Shown here piece after piece: positions 7,677-16,607 of a DNA stretch of 64,000 bases. Positions within the stretch are counted from its first letter, which is position 1; each line of letters starts with the position of its first letter. Position numbers and translations under genes: made by a program. A model generated the notes under the pieces. That model saw only the letters and a list, made by a program, of their open reading frames with translations. It was not told the origin of the DNA and did no database searches. Source of the DNA: Chitinophaga qingshengii (GTDB lineage Bacteria; Bacteroidota; Bacteroidia; Chitinophagales; Chitinophagaceae); assembly GCF_014529935.1 (NCBI RefSeq), contig NZ_JACVFC010000002.1, positions 744,001 to 808,000 on the forward strand, written 5' to 3'.

Positions 7677-8939
7677 ATGAGAAAAGTGGCCATTATCGGC
7701 GGAAAACGTATCCCTTTTGTCAAATCGTTTAAGGAATATAACCGGGTGTCCAACCAGGAAATGCTCACTACCTGCTTGCATGCCCTGGTCAGCAGTTACC
7801 AGCTGGAAGGCAACCGTATCGGTGATGTAGCACTCGGCGCACTGCTGAACCGCTCCACTGAATGGAATTTCGCGCGGGAATGTGTGCTGGGCACGGCACT
7901 CGATCCGCATACACCGGCCTATAATGTACAACGCGCCTGCGGTACCAGTCTGGATGCCACCATCCAGCTGGGTTTGCGCATTGCAGCGGGACAAATAGAA
8001 ACCGGCATTGCCGGCGGCAGCGATACCAATAGCGATCTCCCGTTGATGCTGCAGCAACAGCTTTCATGGAAACTCACCGCCCTTAAAGGCGCTAAAACAC
8101 TGGGCGAAAGACTACGTATACTCACCTCAATCCGCTTCCGGGAACTGTCGCCCCTCTATCCGTCCATTGTAGAACCGCGTACCGGTCTTTCTATGGGACA
8201 ACATACTGAAAAGATGGTGCAGGAATGGGGCATCAGCCGGCAGGACCAGGATGCGCTGGCATACACCAGTCATATGAACGCCACCCGCGCTTATATCGCC
8301 GGGTTCTTCGACGGCCTGGTGATCCCTTTCAAAAACGTAAGTCGCGATACGATTATCCGTTCGGATACCACACCCGAGAAACTCGCCACCCTGAAACCAG
8401 CCTTCGACCGCAGCGGCAAAGGCACGCTCACCGCCGGTAACAGCACAATCTACACCGACGGTGCAGCAGCGGTATTGCTGGCCTGCGAAGAATACGCCCA
8501 ACGCAGGCAATGGCCGGTACAGGCTTACTTTGTAGATGGAGAAACCGCCGCCGTGGATTACGTACAGGGCGAAGGGCTACTGATGGCACCTACCTACGCT
8601 GTAGCCAGGATGTTGAAACGCAACAACCTGCGCTTGCAGGATTTTGATGTATATGAAATTCATGAAGCCTTTTGCGGACAGGTATTGTGCACCCTTAAAG
8701 CCTGGGAAGATGCTGCTTATTGTAAAAAACTGGGACTGGATGCCCCATTGGGGAGTATTGACCGGCGTAAACTAAATACGAAAGGTGGCAGTGTGGCTAT
8801 CGGTCATCCTTTTGCCGCTACCGGCGCCAGGATAGTGGCGCAAACAGCAAAGATACTCCAGGAACGCGGCGAAGGCAGGGCTTTGATATCCATTTGCACT
8901 GCCGGCGGTATGGGCGTTACCGCGATCCTGGAGCGGTAA
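7677..8939 (+). CDS. Acetyl-CoA C-acyltransferase (thiolase)
   Basis: A 420-residue thiolase of the FadI/FadA class. It has the acyl-accepting Cys at C88 (NVQRACGTSLDA), the HEAF motif (YEIHEAFCGQ), the GHP motif (GGSVAIGHPFAATG) and the second catalytic Cys in ICTAGGMG near the C-terminus. It catalyses thiolytic cleavage of 3-ketoacyl-CoA or the reverse condensation. The extended loop domain and length fit FadI-type enzymes. No hydratase/dehydrogenase partner is adjacent, so it acts with a FadJ-like protein from elsewhere. Its stop lies 3 nt from that of the convergent TlpA-like gene. Confidence 0.9.
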   Translation: MRKVAIIGGKRIPFVKSFKEYNRVSNQEMLTTCLHALVSSYQLEGNRIGDVALGALLNRSTEWNFARECVLGTALDPHTPAYNVQRACGTSLDATIQLGLRIAAGQIETGIAGGSDTNSDLPLMLQQQLSWKLTALKGAKTLGERLRILTSIRFRELSPLYPSIVEPRTGLSMGQHTEKMVQEWGISRQDQDALAYTSHMNATRAYIAGFFDGLVIPFKNVSRDTIIRSDTTPEKLATLKPAFDRSGKGTLTAGNSTIYTDGAAAVLLACEEYAQRRQWPVQAYFVDGETAAVDYVQGEGLLMAPTYAVARMLKRNNLRLQDFDVYEIHEAFCGQVLCTLKAWEDAAYCKKLGLDAPLGSIDRRKLNTKGGSVAIGHPFAATGARIVAQTAKILQERGEGRALISICTAGGMGVTAILER

Positions 8940-8942
8940 ATA

Positions 8943-10091
8943 TTATTTCAGCAATTTAGCAAGTTCTTCCTGCAGCGCCTCTCCACGCAGGTTGGAAGCG
9001 ATAATCTTTCCGTTAGGATCGATCAGGAAGTTCTGCGGAATAGAACGGATCATGTACAACGCTGCAGCGTCTGCCTTCCACCATTTCAGATCGCTCACAT
9101 GATACCAGGTCAGGCCGTCTTTTTCGATGGCTTCTGTCCATTTCTCATGCTGGCCTTCACGGTCCAGCGATACACCTAATACAGTGAAGTTTTTGTCTTT
9201 ATACTGCTGGTAAGCTTTTACCACATTAGGGTTTTCCGCCCGGCAAGGACCGCACCAGCTGGCCCAGAAATCGAGCAGTACGTATTTACCTTTCAGGTCA
9301 GAAAGTTTCAAGGTTTTACCATCCGGAGTAGTAGACGCAAAGTCAGGCGCCGGTTGATGAATGCTCAGTTTAGCGGAAGCATTCATCAATTCCTGGATAG
9401 ACAGTCCCAGGGAAGATTGACGCAGTGCCGGGGTGAATTTATTGAACAGCTCTTTTGTAGCAGCCACATCTTTTACACGGGTACCCAGGCTTTCTTTAAA
9501 GTTAGCGAGAGCGATGTAGTAGTCAGGATGCGCGTCGATAAAAGCGGTGGTAATGGCTGTCTGTTTTTTAAACATCACTTCCATGCGCTTGCCCATCGCC
9601 ATCATAGCGGCCGTATCAACCGGACCGCCGTTGGATGCCCGCATCACGGCATAATATTCTGTACGGGCGGAATCAATCTGGTGTTTTACATCTTTCAGCT
9701 GTGCTTGTAATTGATCATCCTGCACGTTGAGCGGCGCACCTTTTACCACGCCTTTCGCCAACAAATTGCCTCCGCTGGTGTCTTTAACAGTCAGCGTTAC
9801 TTTGTTGCCCGGCGCCAGATACAGGCTTTTGCTACCCCAATAGGATTTTCCTTCTTCTTTTTTCCTTACCTGTAAAGTGGCCTGAACAGTGTCTTCCAGC
9901 GGGAAAGACAGTTTAAACGCACCTTTTTCCACTTTAGCGGAATCCAGTACGCCGGATCTGCCCTTCAGCAGATAGATATACTCATTGTTAAAAACAGGTG
10001 GAATTTTACCTGTGACAGTGGCCCCTGGCTTTTGCGCATACAGGGAGGTCATAGCTGACATGGCAGCACATACGAGAAAAACTCTTTTCAT
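8943..10091 (-). CDS. TlpA-type thioredoxin-like protein with DUF4369-like N-terminal domain
   Basis: A 382-residue exported protein. The signal peptide ends at about A19-Q20. Residues 22-120 resemble the DUF4369 beta-sandwich seen in Bacteroidota thiol-disulfide proteins. A helical linker of about 120 residues follows. The C-terminal domain (248-382) is a TlpA/AhpC-like thioredoxin fold with the redox motif WCGPC (C280, C283) and the cis-Pro region SIPQNFLIDPNG. It probably keeps periplasmic thiols reduced or relays electrons to an envelope substrate. The gene is alone in its unit. Confidence 0.88.
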   Translation of the reverse strand: MKRVFLVCAAMSAMTSLYAQKPGATVTGKIPPVFNNEYIYLLKGRSGVLDSAKVEKGAFKLSFPLEDTVQATLQVRKKEEGKSYWGSKSLYLAPGNKVTLTVKDTSGGNLLAKGVVKGAPLNVQDDQLQAQLKDVKHQIDSARTEYYAVMRASNGGPVDTAAMMAMGKRMEVMFKKQTAITTAFIDAHPDYYIALANFKESLGTRVKDVAATKELFNKFTPALRQSSLGLSIQELMNASAKLSIHQPAPDFASTTPDGKTLKLSDLKGKYVLLDFWASWCGPCRAENPNVVKAYQQYKDKNFTVLGVSLDREGQHEKWTEAIEKDGLTWYHVSDLKWWKADAAALYMIRSIPQNFLIDPNGKIIASNLRGEALQEELAKLLK

Positions 10092-10202
10092 CAGTGTTAA
10101 TGGTTGGTTGTGGCCGGAAAATTATTAAAAAAAAAGTGATAATGATTTACCGCTCATCCCTATGGCGTAGTCTTTGTGACCATTGGTATAAAACCATGTG
10201 GT

Positions 10203-10433
10203 ATGGCAAAAAATCGCAAACCCGCCGGACAACCGGAAGGCGAAGAACATCGCACTAAACGGGATGATACTGGTGAATTTCAGCAAACTGAGCAAACCAG
10301 TAATTATAACGAGACCGATGATCCCAAAAAAAGACAGGAAGAAAAGCAGGACCAGGAAGACCAGGAGGAACTGGAATATGATGAAGACCTGGACGAAAAT
10401 TCCGAAGCTGAAACTGATGAAGAAAACCCGTAA
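10203..10433 (+). CDS. Small acidic, probably disordered protein
   Basis: A 76-residue frame starting MAKNRKPAGQPEGEEH. The second half is almost entirely Glu, Asp, Gln and Asn (for example EEKQDQEDQEELEYDEDLDE). It has no signal peptide or domain. The alternative overlapping frame (10198-10455) is Lys/Arg-rich and looks like a shadow. The ATG at 10203 was preferred over the GTG at 10176. Such small acidic proteins occur in this group, but the role is unknown. Coding status is moderately supported by the strong composition bias only. Confidence 0.45.
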   Translation: MAKNRKPAGQPEGEEHRTKRDDTGEFQQTEQTSNYNETDDPKKRQEEKQDQEDQEELEYDEDLDENSEAETDEENP

Positions 10434-10437
10434 AACA

Positions 10438-10543
10438 ATTACGAATTACGAATGAAGTGTTTGTTGAGGAAACCAGGCATTACTTATTAACCGGCAAAAT
10501 TCGTAATTCGTAATTCGTAATTCGTAATTCGTAATTCGTAATT
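10438..10543. repeat. Heptamer-built inverted repeat
   Basis: Two copies of ATTACGA (10438-10451) face six tandem copies of TCGTAAT (10501-10542), the exact reverse complement, across a 49-nt spacer. The transcript can fold into a hairpin with several registers. The right arm ends on the stop codon (10542-10544) of the minus-strand DUF1543 gene, so it may also serve as its terminator. Confidence 0.8.
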
Positions 10544-11102
10544 AAAGTTTATGTAACTGGAAGTATCCGAGGAACAACTCGTCTTCCTGGGCAGATGCCT
10601 CCGCAGGCGTTATTTTCAGCTGGTATTGCGCACGTATGGTTGCTGGTAGAATATCTTTTACCGGAACAATATCATCTACATCCACCCCGTACTTGTCATC
10701 TACATGGGAGGTAGCGGTATCGAAAGTAGTGTGTTTGTAAAACGCCGTTTCTTTTGCTTCGCGGATAGCCGCCCCAATGTCTTTGCTGACACGGAGCATT
10801 TTATAATGGAACTCTTCCATCTCTCCCGGTTTGTATCCGCCCAGATTCAGGAAATACAACTGTTCGGCGTTTTCTATGGCTTCATCGCGGGATACGATGG
10901 CGATGTCATAATTGCCTACCCTGTTGACTTCACGCCAGCCGTCAACATGTAATTTATCACCGGCTTCGGGCCAGAAAGCTTTCATATCCGGTACCAGGTC
11001 GCTCACTTTACGGGCGATGCCGAAAAAAACATCATGCTGCTCCGTATGCCTGCCTGGCAACGTACATCCCAGCAATAACATGTATAATTTTAAAGGTTCC
11101 AT
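10542..11102 (-). CDS. DUF1543 family protein
   Basis: A 186-residue protein recognised as DUF1543 by LGCTLPGRHTEQHDVFFGIA, followed by KLHVDGWREVNRVGNYDI. Family members carry one or two copies of this small alpha/beta domain; the biochemical function is not known. The start at 11102 (MEPLKLYMLLLGC) was chosen because the domain begins at once after it. The longer frame adds only 8 residues. It lies 41 nt downstream of the GH116 gene on the same strand and may be co-transcribed. The stop codon is inside the heptamer repeat. Confidence 0.75.
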   Translation of the reverse strand: MEPLKLYMLLLGCTLPGRHTEQHDVFFGIARKVSDLVPDMKAFWPEAGDKLHVDGWREVNRVGNYDIAIVSRDEAIENAEQLYFLNLGGYKPGEMEEFHYKMLRVSKDIGAAIREAKETAFYKHTTFDTATSHVDDKYGVDVDDIVPVKDILPATIRAQYQLKITPAEASAQEDELFLGYFQLHKL

Positions 11103-11143
11103 TGACAAAGGATTTAACGAACGCAAAGCTACTTAATTCCGCG

Positions 11144-13831
11144 TCAGGACGTAATGGTTATATGCAGTGTTTCATCTTTATGCAAGGTAACTGCTTCATC
11201 CAGGCGGATAGTTACCTGGCCATCCTCTTCGACAAACGTAGCCGGTAGTTGGCGATTGCCCATCTTTACCACTACTGTATCCGGATTGGCTTGTTCAAAA
11301 CAACAGAGGCGTAATGATAAGCTGCCGTGTTTCAGCATGAGCTGGTATTCGCCCCGATGGCCTTGTTGTTGCTGCGTGTAAGTACCCCACCCTGCCGCCG
11401 TTACAAAAGGCGCTTTAAAATTCTCCCGCTGCAAGGCAGGTGCAAAGCGGATGTACTGCGCCGGACCATGAAACACAAACCCGCATGCCGTCACGAAAGT
11501 ACCGTAGCTGGCCATAGCACGGGCATAGTGGTCACTGCATTCTATTTCATTGAACGGATTACGTTTGGCCGCATGGTAACGGTCATGCACCGCCCTGGTG
11601 AGTGTAAGCGCTTCTGTAGTCATGCCTTCAGCCATCATATGGGAAGCCACCTGGTGCTCAAAACCACTCATGCACTCGTTGAAATAGCCCAGCTGCCAGG
11701 CATCTTTTACCCCAAACGGAAATTCTTCCTTATAGGGATTGGTATTCATGATCATACCACCCTCGCCGGCCAGCGCGTAAGGACGCCCGCCCGGATGAGC
11801 AGCGATATAAGGGCCTACATCCTGCATAAAATTATATTTCCACAAGGCCCGCAGGGCTGATAACGTTTTTTCTTTGTCCAGTATTCTGTCCATGCCCAGC
11901 TGGAAGGCCCAGCTCTGGCCATATACCTGGTCGATATGGCAGGTGTTGTAGCTACCAATTACAGAGCGGCCTTTTACTTTATCCGGCTGATGAATGAAGT
12001 ATTCGCCGTTGTATAACTGCGATTCCATGTTACGGCGGCCTTTTTCCACATAGTCATTACAGATGTCTGCGAAATCGGTATCTCCTGTTTCCAGCGCCAT
12101 GATTCCACCGGCTTTTACCGCTGCAATACACAACCCGGTTATCCAGGCAATCTCTCCATCCCAGATGGCGTCCAGTGTATTTTCCATGGGAGTGTCTTCC
12201 AGCCCGTCGCCGTTGCGGTCCTGGTGGAGAATGAACTGAGTCGCTTTTTTGATCTGTGGCCAGTTCTGTCGCAGGAAGCGGTCATCGGTACTCATCTGGT
12301 GCTCGCGGTAAATGCGCAGCACGGTGCCGGCCTGTCCATCGATAGCGGGGCGTTTTTCTGCTTCGCCGCGAAACAGGATACCGCCGTCCGGCATCATAGC
12401 GATGCCCAGGTCCACCCGCTGCCGTGTGTCGCGCTCCAGGGCGGGGAATATTCTGCCTACCGCCTGTGCATATTGCCATACATGCGTACAGGTGCCTTCA
12501 CAGGCGCCTACGCCTTCCCAGGCATAAAAGCGGCCCGACTGAAAACGATGTGCCGTAGTAGTAGCCAGCGTGGAGATATTCATAAACGTGCGTTCCATGA
12601 GCCACCAGGGCAGTGTAGCATCGTACCAGGTAGCTTTCCACAGGCGGCTGTCGCCGGCGAGGCGGGTATGATGATGGCGCACATACCCCATCACTGCTGC
12701 CGCATCGGCAAACTGGTTGGCATAATACCGGCCTTTGCCCTGTATATCCTTAAACGACAGATTAGGAAAGTACCAGCTGATAGCGAAATCGCAGCGTGTA
12801 TCCTTACCCGGTAGTAACCAGTGTTTAACCATTACTCCGGCGGTTAGTTTTTGGTTAATATTGCGAACCGACTGTTCACTACGGCGCCGACTAAACGTAG
12901 CAGCGCTGATGGGTAGTTCCAGTTGGGTATGGATGACAGCTTTTTCATCGAAGGCAGCGAGACAGAGATTGCCATAGTCCGGACTTTGCTGCAAGGCCGC
13001 ACCGGCAGCGTCTTTGGCGCGTACGGCAGCCAATACGCCTTTCCAGCCTTTGCCTCCGGCAGCGGTGTTGGTCCGCTCGTGCAGGTTTTCTTTGGCGTGG
13101 TGCAGGGCGGCCTTGTTTTCCAGCCATCCCAGCAAAGTAGCTTCTACCGGCACTTTGCCTTTGTTATGTATATGAAAGGATAACAACGTGACCGGCAGTC
13201 CGGAATCATCTTCATTCAACGGAATAAAGGGAGAAAAGGCTTCCAGTGTAAGCGTTACCGGTAGTGCAGGGTCTACATACCGGATGGTGGCTATGGGGTA
13301 AGTGGCTTCGAAACTGATCTCCGGCCAGCTGGCTTCATCCAGCGGACGAATGATGGTCTCCTGACCTATCTTCAGTTGCAGTGCCATACCCTGGTCCAGC
13401 GGACGGATATTTTTAGACGGCTGTATATAACAGGCCCCATCACGGGAACGGACTTTTTTGGCTTGTCCCGGTACGGCTTCCTTCCATTCCACCTCTTTGG
13501 GTTCTATGCCTTCCTGGTTCTGGTTAAAAATATCCCACAGCCACAAACGGCCGTCCCCACCGAGATACACGGTGCCGCACATAATACCGCCCACCGGCAT
13601 ACCGATGTATTGTAGTTCGTTTTTTGTTTTAAGATAAGTGGTAGCCTGCCCCCGTTCGAATAAAGACGCCAGCCATGCGGCATCCCGCTGCGGTGCGAGC
13701 AACAGGCCGCCGCTCTGGTCAATAGCCCGTCCCAGCGCCGGTATCCTGATCATCCAGGCGCCGGCCATGGTGAGCCCTATATTCTTCAGAAATCTTCTGC
13801 GTGCAAGTCCCATAGGAGATGAATTGGTCAA
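11144..13831 (-). CDS. GH116 (GBA2-type beta-glucosidase/glucosylceramidase) protein, Tat-exported
   Basis: An 895-residue protein with a twin-arginine leader (ARRRFLKNIGLTMAGAWMI). An N-terminal beta-sandwich domain (about 50-370) contains the GGIMCGTVYLGGDGRLWLWDIFNQ motif. A C-terminal (alpha/alpha)6 barrel follows, with HVWQYAQAVGRIFPALER, GIAMMPDGGILFRG, DRNGDGLEDTPMENTLDAIWDG and the NTNPYKEEFPFGVKDAWQLGYFNECMSGFEHQ block. This is the two-domain plan of GH116 non-lysosomal glucosylceramidases. Bacterial members cleave beta-glucosides or beta-xylosides; the substrate here is open. Tat export suggests a folded periplasmic enzyme. The adjacent DUF1543 gene has no known link. Confidence 0.85.
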   Translation of the reverse strand: MTNSSPMGLARRRFLKNIGLTMAGAWMIRIPALGRAIDQSGGLLLAPQRDAAWLASLFERGQATTYLKTKNELQYIGMPVGGIMCGTVYLGGDGRLWLWDIFNQNQEGIEPKEVEWKEAVPGQAKKVRSRDGACYIQPSKNIRPLDQGMALQLKIGQETIIRPLDEASWPEISFEATYPIATIRYVDPALPVTLTLEAFSPFIPLNEDDSGLPVTLLSFHIHNKGKVPVEATLLGWLENKAALHHAKENLHERTNTAAGGKGWKGVLAAVRAKDAAGAALQQSPDYGNLCLAAFDEKAVIHTQLELPISAATFSRRRSEQSVRNINQKLTAGVMVKHWLLPGKDTRCDFAISWYFPNLSFKDIQGKGRYYANQFADAAAVMGYVRHHHTRLAGDSRLWKATWYDATLPWWLMERTFMNISTLATTTAHRFQSGRFYAWEGVGACEGTCTHVWQYAQAVGRIFPALERDTRQRVDLGIAMMPDGGILFRGEAEKRPAIDGQAGTVLRIYREHQMSTDDRFLRQNWPQIKKATQFILHQDRNGDGLEDTPMENTLDAIWDGEIAWITGLCIAAVKAGGIMALETGDTDFADICNDYVEKGRRNMESQLYNGEYFIHQPDKVKGRSVIGSYNTCHIDQVYGQSWAFQLGMDRILDKEKTLSALRALWKYNFMQDVGPYIAAHPGGRPYALAGEGGMIMNTNPYKEEFPFGVKDAWQLGYFNECMSGFEHQVASHMMAEGMTTEALTLTRAVHDRYHAAKRNPFNEIECSDHYARAMASYGTFVTACGFVFHGPAQYIRFAPALQRENFKAPFVTAAGWGTYTQQQQGHRGEYQLMLKHGSLSLRLCCFEQANPDTVVVKMGNRQLPATFVEEDGQVTIRLDEAVTLHKDETLHITITS

Positions 13832-13850
13832 GAGCAGAAAGATAATAAAA

Positions 13851-15896
13851 TCAGGAAGGAATATTTTCCAAATATGGAGGAATGGGGCCGGTAGCTGTCA
13901 GGTGCAGAATATGCATGGCCCTGGTGCAGGCAATATACAGCATACTTCTTTCGATGTCTGTCTGATAGTTGGCTGCCGTTACGAAAGGGATGATCACCTG
14001 ATCAAACTCAAGTCCTTTGGATAACTGTGCGCTGATGAGCATGACGCCATCCGTAAAACGGTGACTGGTATCGGTGAGCAACTGCACCGGCAAACCATCG
14101 AGTGTTTCCATCAGGGATGCCGCTATGGCAGCAGTTTTACAAATAATAGCCAATGATTTGTACCGTTGCTGTTGTGTAAAGGCAGTGATTCGTTGACGGA
14201 TATACGTTATTTCTTCCTGTGGGTCTGTGGCGCGAAACAACGTAGGCGCCTGACCGTGGCGCTCCATCGGCAACAGCGTGGGATTGTAAATAATCTGCTG
14301 CGCCACCTGCAATATTTCCAGGGTAGAACGGTAACTTTTATTCAGTGTCATCTGGCAGGATTGCGGAAAAATACGCCGAAGGCTGTCCAGGTCGGTTTTA
14401 CGCTCAGGATTCAGGGATTGGTGGATATCACCCAACAGCGTGATTTTACCCGAAAATAATTTGGCGATCACCGCATACTGCACCGGCGAATAATCCTGCA
14501 TTTCATCTATCAGCAGATGTTTCACCTTTCGATGGGTGAATATCCCTTCCAGGCAGATTTTAAGATAAGCCAGTCCAAATGCATCGGGGTATTCCAGTAC
14601 TTTTCCTTTCATTTTGAACAGGGCAGGCCGTCCTATCCATTTAAAAAAATCCTTGTACAACCGCAGGCTGTTCGCATTCCCCAACATCGCCGACACAGCT
14701 TTTTTCAGCAGTGCCTTATCTTTCGCACTGGCTTCATAGTGGTGTTTATACAAGAGGTATTTTACCAGTGCAGCGGCTGTTTCCGGACCTCTTTTCAGCA
14801 ACGGCAACCGGTGATAAGCCTGGTATTGTTCCATGACCACATTTACCGGTATCGTGAAACGCGCCACAGATATGGATGCCGGTTGAAAAAGATGATTATT
14901 GAGATACACAACATATTCATTCAGTTGCTGCAGAAACCCGAACCCGGATTTATAATGTACGCTTTGCGTAAAAATATTGTTGTTGTTTTCCAGCAGAGCG
15001 GTTACCTGTTCAAACAAACTACCGATGGTATACTGATGATCCAGTATTTCGTGGACAAGCAGTCCCATACTGGTTTCCGGTACATTCTCCTCTCCCAGTT
15101 CCGGTAATACCTGTGAAATGTAATCGGCAAATATTTTGTTGGGAGAGATAATCAGTATATCCTTTGACGTGAGTGTATCGCGGTGACGGTACAACAGGAA
15201 AGCGATCCGGTGCAGGGCGATGGAAGTTTTACCCGAACCTGCTACTCCTTGTATGATCAGCACGGGTGAGGCCTCGTTGCGTATAATGGCGTGCTGGTCC
15301 TGCTGAATGGTGGCCACGATATTCTTCATTTTTTCATCCGTGCTAACGCTGAGTTCCCGTTGCAATAATTCATCGTATACCGGCGCGGTCGTGTCGATCA
15401 TAAATTCCATCATCCCGTTTTTGATCCGGTATTGTCTTTTCAGGGAGATGTCTCCTGCGATAGTACCTGCCGGGGCTTCATAGGAAGCGGCGCCTGTCTC
15501 ATAATCGTAGAACATACTGCTGATGGGAGATCGCCAGTCGTAGATGAGCGGGGTGCCGGCATCCGGGTCTTTCAGTGTGCACACCCCGATATATACCGGC
15601 AGCGCTTCCGGTTGATCGCTGGCTTTAAAATCTATTCTGCCGAAATAGGGTGTCTGCAGCAAGCGACCCAACTGTTTTGCTTTAGCCAGCGCCGCTTCGC
15701 CGCTGCCCGCTGTTTGTACGATGGATGAATGGAGAATAGCCTTCTCGTCCCTGTTATCCCGGATATATGTTTTTTGTTCCAGCAAGTCCGCCGCCCGCTT
15801 GTCTGCCAGGCGTTTACCGGCGGTGATCATAGCAGTGATCCGGAATTGTACCGCTGCCAGGTGTTCTTTTTCTTCTCTTTCAGTGAAGATGTGCAT
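13851..15896 (-). CDS. HelD-type RNA polymerase recycling ATPase (UvrD-like helicase)
   Basis: A 681-residue superfamily 1 protein. The N-terminal helical arm (1-110) precedes a HelD signature region (LPVYIGVCTL and PLIYDWRSPISSMFYDYETG). The motor has Walker A GVAGSGKT (217-224), Walker B LLIDEMQDYSP, motif III LLGDIHQSL and late motifs SAQLSKGLEFDQVI and YIACTRAM. HelD proteins displace stalled RNA polymerase from nucleic acid. The HelR subgroup also displaces rifamycins. The gene lies 48 nt after the tetR stop, and a 22-nt palindrome matching one in front of tetR ends 11 nt before its start. That suggests inducible expression. Whether it acts on rifamycins is not visible. Confidence 0.85.
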   Translation of the reverse strand: MHIFTEREEKEHLAAVQFRITAMITAGKRLADKRAADLLEQKTYIRDNRDEKAILHSSIVQTAGSGEAALAKAKQLGRLLQTPYFGRIDFKASDQPEALPVYIGVCTLKDPDAGTPLIYDWRSPISSMFYDYETGAASYEAPAGTIAGDISLKRQYRIKNGMMEFMIDTTAPVYDELLQRELSVSTDEKMKNIVATIQQDQHAIIRNEASPVLIIQGVAGSGKTSIALHRIAFLLYRHRDTLTSKDILIISPNKIFADYISQVLPELGEENVPETSMGLLVHEILDHQYTIGSLFEQVTALLENNNNIFTQSVHYKSGFGFLQQLNEYVVYLNNHLFQPASISVARFTIPVNVVMEQYQAYHRLPLLKRGPETAAALVKYLLYKHHYEASAKDKALLKKAVSAMLGNANSLRLYKDFFKWIGRPALFKMKGKVLEYPDAFGLAYLKICLEGIFTHRKVKHLLIDEMQDYSPVQYAVIAKLFSGKITLLGDIHQSLNPERKTDLDSLRRIFPQSCQMTLNKSYRSTLEILQVAQQIIYNPTLLPMERHGQAPTLFRATDPQEEITYIRQRITAFTQQQRYKSLAIICKTAAIAASLMETLDGLPVQLLTDTSHRFTDGVMLISAQLSKGLEFDQVIIPFVTAANYQTDIERSMLYIACTRAMHILHLTATGPIPPYLENIPS

Positions 15897-15906
15897 AGTT
15901 AATTAT

Positions 15907-15928
15907 TTAATGAGCACTCATTCATTTA
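15907..15928. promoter_or_regulatory. Putative TetR operator in front of helD
   Basis: Inverted repeat TTAATGA-N8-TCATTTA, spacer GCACTCAT. It lies 11 nt upstream of the helD start codon. It matches the site in front of tetR in spacing, half-sites (one mismatch) and much of the spacer. The shared core is TGA-R-CA-S-TC-R-Y-TCA. Confidence 0.65.
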
Positions 15929-15944
15929 AACAAGCAAAAAAATT

Positions 15945-16532
15945 TTAAGGCTTCATTCCTTTCAGGGTATGGGCTAACGTTTGGAGCAGCAGTTCATCTG
16001 TCAGGGTGAACTTCCGTTTGCGGTGTATATGCTGACGGCTGAAGCTGATCAGTTGATACAACGGAGCAAAAGCGAGTGACCAGTACATTTCAAAAGGCAT
16101 TTCCGCCAGCTGTTTATCTGCCACCGCTTTGGTGAGAAAAGCCAGCAACAGTTTACCATAGCGGGCTGTCAGCCGTTCTTCTATAGATTCGTATACACTG
16201 GTATACCGTACTTTTTCAATAAAGGCCACTTCTTCCGGATGCAGACGGGAGAACTGGTACCGGTTTTTCCATTGCAACTGCATGCCTTTGGCAAAAGGCA
16301 TATCCGGCTCCAGGCCTTGCAGGCTGGATTCGAGGATACGCTGACTCACCTCCTGGCAAAGTGTTAACAGCAGCGCTTCCTTGTCCTTAAAATAGATGTA
16401 GATAGTACCGGGAGCCACGCCGGCCGCTTTGGCCAGTTTATTGACGCCAAAGGCTTCAATGCCATCCCGGACAATCATTTCAATTGCTTTCTGCTTTAAC
16501 TGGATAACCTTGTTTTCATCTCTTGGCCGCAT
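15945..16532 (-). CDS. TetR/AcrR family transcriptional regulator
   Basis: A 195-residue repressor. The N-terminal HTH (about 12-55) is typical: AIEMIVRDGIEAFGVNKLAKAAGVAPGTIYIYFKDKEALL. The C-terminal 130 residues form the ligand and dimer domain, rich in aromatic and basic residues (YQLISFSRQHIHRKRKF). The gene precedes helD in one unit. Palindromes of the same design stand exactly 11 nt upstream of both start codons, so it most likely represses itself and helD. The ligand is unknown; since HelD proteins protect RNA polymerase, a transcription inhibitor is a reasonable guess. Confidence 0.9.
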   Translation of the reverse strand: MRPRDENKVIQLKQKAIEMIVRDGIEAFGVNKLAKAAGVAPGTIYIYFKDKEALLLTLCQEVSQRILESSLQGLEPDMPFAKGMQLQWKNRYQFSRLHPEEVAFIEKVRYTSVYESIEERLTARYGKLLLAFLTKAVADKQLAEMPFEMYWSLAFAPLYQLISFSRQHIHRKRKFTLTDELLLQTLAHTLKGMKP

Positions 16533-16536
16533 GCTG

Positions 16537-16568
16537 CAAATATAAATGAACAGTCGCTCATTTAAAAA
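16537..16568 (-). promoter_or_regulatory. tetR promoter with embedded operator
   Basis: On the minus strand an exact -7 box TATATTTG (16537-16544) ends only 4 nt before the ATG at 16532, so the transcript may be leaderless. A T-run at 16565-16568 is in -33 position, 20 nt away. The palindrome TAAATGA-N8-TCATTTA (16543-16564) fills the spacer, a classical repressor position. Confidence 0.65.
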
Positions 16569-16607
16569 TTTTTATGCTGACAACCAGGGAAACATCTACC
16601 TAAAAAA

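Noticed and set aside
10198..10455. 85-codon Lys/Arg-rich frame overlapping the small acidic protein
   Set aside because: Its composition is what the frame shift of a Glu/Asp-rich gene gives, and its end runs into the heptamer repeat.
10438..10543. Possible CRISPR array
   Set aside because: Direct repeats are 7-nt units in tandem without spacers; no cas gene is present.
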